From positions 1 to 16,861 of the forward strand of contig CAYOXX010000074.1 of the NCBI GenBank assembly GCA_964408025.1: a stretch of 16,861 bases of DNA, in the 5' to 3' direction. The translations under genes were made by a program, and so were the position numbers. Shown one piece after another: positions 15,625 through 16,861 of the stretch; the first letter of the stretch is position 1, and every line of letters starts with the position of its first letter. Source of the DNA: CAYOXX01 sp964408025 (GTDB taxonomy: Bacteria; Acidobacteriota; DATKUA01). Below the pieces are notes generated by a model. It ran no database searches, was not told where the DNA came from, and saw only the letters and a program-made list of their open reading frames with translations.

Positions 15625-16861
15625 ATGCCAAAGTACGTTTACTTCTTCGGCGACGGGGTGGCCGAGGGCGACGCCACGATGAAGATGGAGCTGGGCGGCA
15701 AGGGCGCCAATCTAGCTGAGATGACCAGGATGGGCATACCCGTGCCACCGGGCTTTACCATCACGACCACGGCCTGCAAGGAGTACCAGAAGACCAAAGC
15801 CTTCCCTGAAGGTATGATGAATGAAGTTCACGAACACATGTACCGCCTCGAAGACTCGATGGGGCGGGTGTTCGGCGGCTCCTGCAATCCTCTGCTGGTC
15901 TCCGTCCGCTCGGGAGCACCGATCAGCATGCCGGGAATGATGGATACCGTTCTCAACCTCGGCCTGAACGAGATGACCTTGGGCGCCTTAGCGGCCGATG
16001 TCTCCGATCCACGCTTTGTCTTTGACTCGTACCGCCGCTTCATCCAGATGTTCGGAAACGTGGTTCGGGGAATCAAGCATGAAGCGTTCGAGGAAATTCT
16101 CAACAATTTGAAGATGAACAGGGGCATCCTGCTGGACACCGGCCTCACCATAGACGATCTGAAGGAGCTAATCAGGCGCTACAAGTCGGCTTACGAGCGC
16201 AGGTTGGGTGAGAAGTTTCCGGAAAAGACCTGGGACCAACTCGAAGCCTCCATCCGCGCGGTCTTCGACTCATGGGGTAATCCGAGGGCTGTCACCTACC
16301 GCAAGCTCAACAACATCACCGAGGAGATGGGCACCGCCGTCAACGTGCAGGCGATGGTTTTTGGAAACCTCAACGACAACTCCGCCACCGGCGTCGCCTT
16401 TACCCGCCACCCCGCCACCGGCGAGGACGTCTTCTACGGCGAGTACCTGGTCAACGCTCAGGGCGAGGATGTCGTGGCTGGCACCCGGACGCCCCAACCG
16501 ATTAATGAGATCAATAAAGTGAGCGACGATCAGGTTACGCTTGAAAGCCTGATGCCGGAGAACTATCAAGAGCTGATCAGCATCCGCGACAAGCTGGATG
16601 AGCACTATCGCGACATGCAGGACGTGGAGTTCACGATCCAAGACGGTCGCCTCTTCATGCTCCAGACCCGCGCCGGCAAGCGGACTGCCAACGCGGCGGT
16701 CAAAATCGCCCTGGACTACCTCGACAACAAGATGATCGACGAGCAGGAGGCGCTGATGCGGGTGGAGACCACTTTCATCGACCAGCTCCTTCACGCCCAG
16801 CTCGATCCGAATGCGGAGTACGAGGCCATCGCAACCGGGCTCCCGGCCGGCCCCGGGGCCG
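15625..16861 (+). CDS. ppdK: Pyruvate, phosphate dikinase, N-terminal part (3' end outside window)
   Basis: The first 412 codons of a cytosolic PPDK (family length about 870-900) are present; the frame is open to the right edge. The enzyme interconverts ATP, phosphate and pyruvate with AMP, pyrophosphate and PEP. The N-terminal nucleotide-binding domain is complete: YVYFFGDGVAEGD, LGGKGANLAEM with Lys26, and IPVPPGFTITT. It continues with the hallmark SVRSGAPISMPGMMDTVLNL (ATP-binding Arg95) and AVNVQAMVFGNL, then TGVAFTRHPATGE, and ends in VEFTIQDGRLFMLQTRAGKR, the GluGlnArg triad that closes the ATP site. The phosphohistidine domain and the PEP domain lie beyond the window. AGAGAGGAGA (15611-15620) just before ATG 15625 is a strong ribosome binding site. 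It probably shares a transcript with recO. Confidence 0.96.
   Translation, partial: MPKYVYFFGDGVAEGDATMKMELGGKGANLAEMTRMGIPVPPGFTITTTACKEYQKTKAFPEGMMNEVHEHMYRLEDSMGRVFGGSCNPLLVSVRSGAPISMPGMMDTVLNLGLNEMTLGALAADVSDPRFVFDSYRRFIQMFGNVVRGIKHEAFEEILNNLKMNRGILLDTGLTIDDLKELIRRYKSAYERRLGEKFPEKTWDQLEASIRAVFDSWGNPRAVTYRKLNNITEEMGTAVNVQAMVFGNLNDNSATGVAFTRHPATGEDVFYGEYLVNAQGEDVVAGTRTPQPINEINKVSDDQVTLESLMPENYQELISIRDKLDEHYRDMQDVEFTIQDGRLFMLQTRAGKRTANAAVKIALDYLDNKMIDEQEALMRVETTFIDQLLHAQLDPNAEYEAIATGLPAGPGA

Overview
The window is a high-GC bacterial chromosome segment, probably from an uncultured Gram-negative lineage. The evidence is the abundance of Sec-exported proteins, a complete MoxR/Bat envelope operon, a secreted S9 peptidase and a BamE-like exported protein. 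The phylum cannot be fixed by eye. A lineage of the FCB supergroup or a similar candidate phylum is only a guess. Two stretches are visibly richer in A+T than the rest: the 5' part of the serine-hydrolase gene (about 8835-9000), and a larger island around the small minus-strand gene (about 13910-14880).

Region 1 (1-7794, all + strand) is a tightly packed operon: moxR (3' end only), a DUF58 gene, a gene for an exported single-pass protein with a DUF4381-like cytosolic tail, batA, batB, batC, batD and batE. Most junctions overlap by 4 bases (GTGA or ATGA) or are separated by a few bases. The set looks like the classic MoxR-DUF58-BatABCDE ('Bacteroides aerotolerance') system: an AAA+ ATPase, three VWA or VWA-like proteins with intact MIDAS loops, two TPR proteins and the large exported BatD. 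It is thought to act as a membrane-associated chaperone or metal-insertion machine, but its true substrate is unknown.

Region 2 (7795-13909) looks like an amino-acid and peptide scavenging cluster. It holds an ornithine-cyclodeaminase/mu-crystallin family reductase (+), a secreted beta-lactamase-fold serine hydrolase (+), a proline-racemase family enzyme (-) and, divergent from it, a secreted dipeptidyl peptidase IV (+). The proline-racemase homologue has Cys at the first catalytic position and Thr at the second. That pattern marks trans-3-hydroxy-L-proline dehydratase rather than a racemase. With the neighbouring reductase it forms a plausible two-step route: trans-3-hydroxy-L-proline to delta1-pyrroline-2-carboxylate to L-proline. 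DPP IV could supply imino-acid-containing dipeptides from collagen-like or other proline-rich protein.

Region 3 (13910-14914) is A+T-richer. It contains a 12-base direct repeat and an orphan exported protein with a BamE/SmpA-like C-terminal module, which has its own well-spaced promoter.

Region 4 (14915-16861, +) returns to high GC with recO (DNA repair, no zinc-finger cysteines) followed by the first 412 codons of pyruvate phosphate dikinase, which runs off the window. No tRNA, rRNA, CRISPR, transposase or convincing rho-independent terminator was found. No gene-free stretch exceeds 300 bases.
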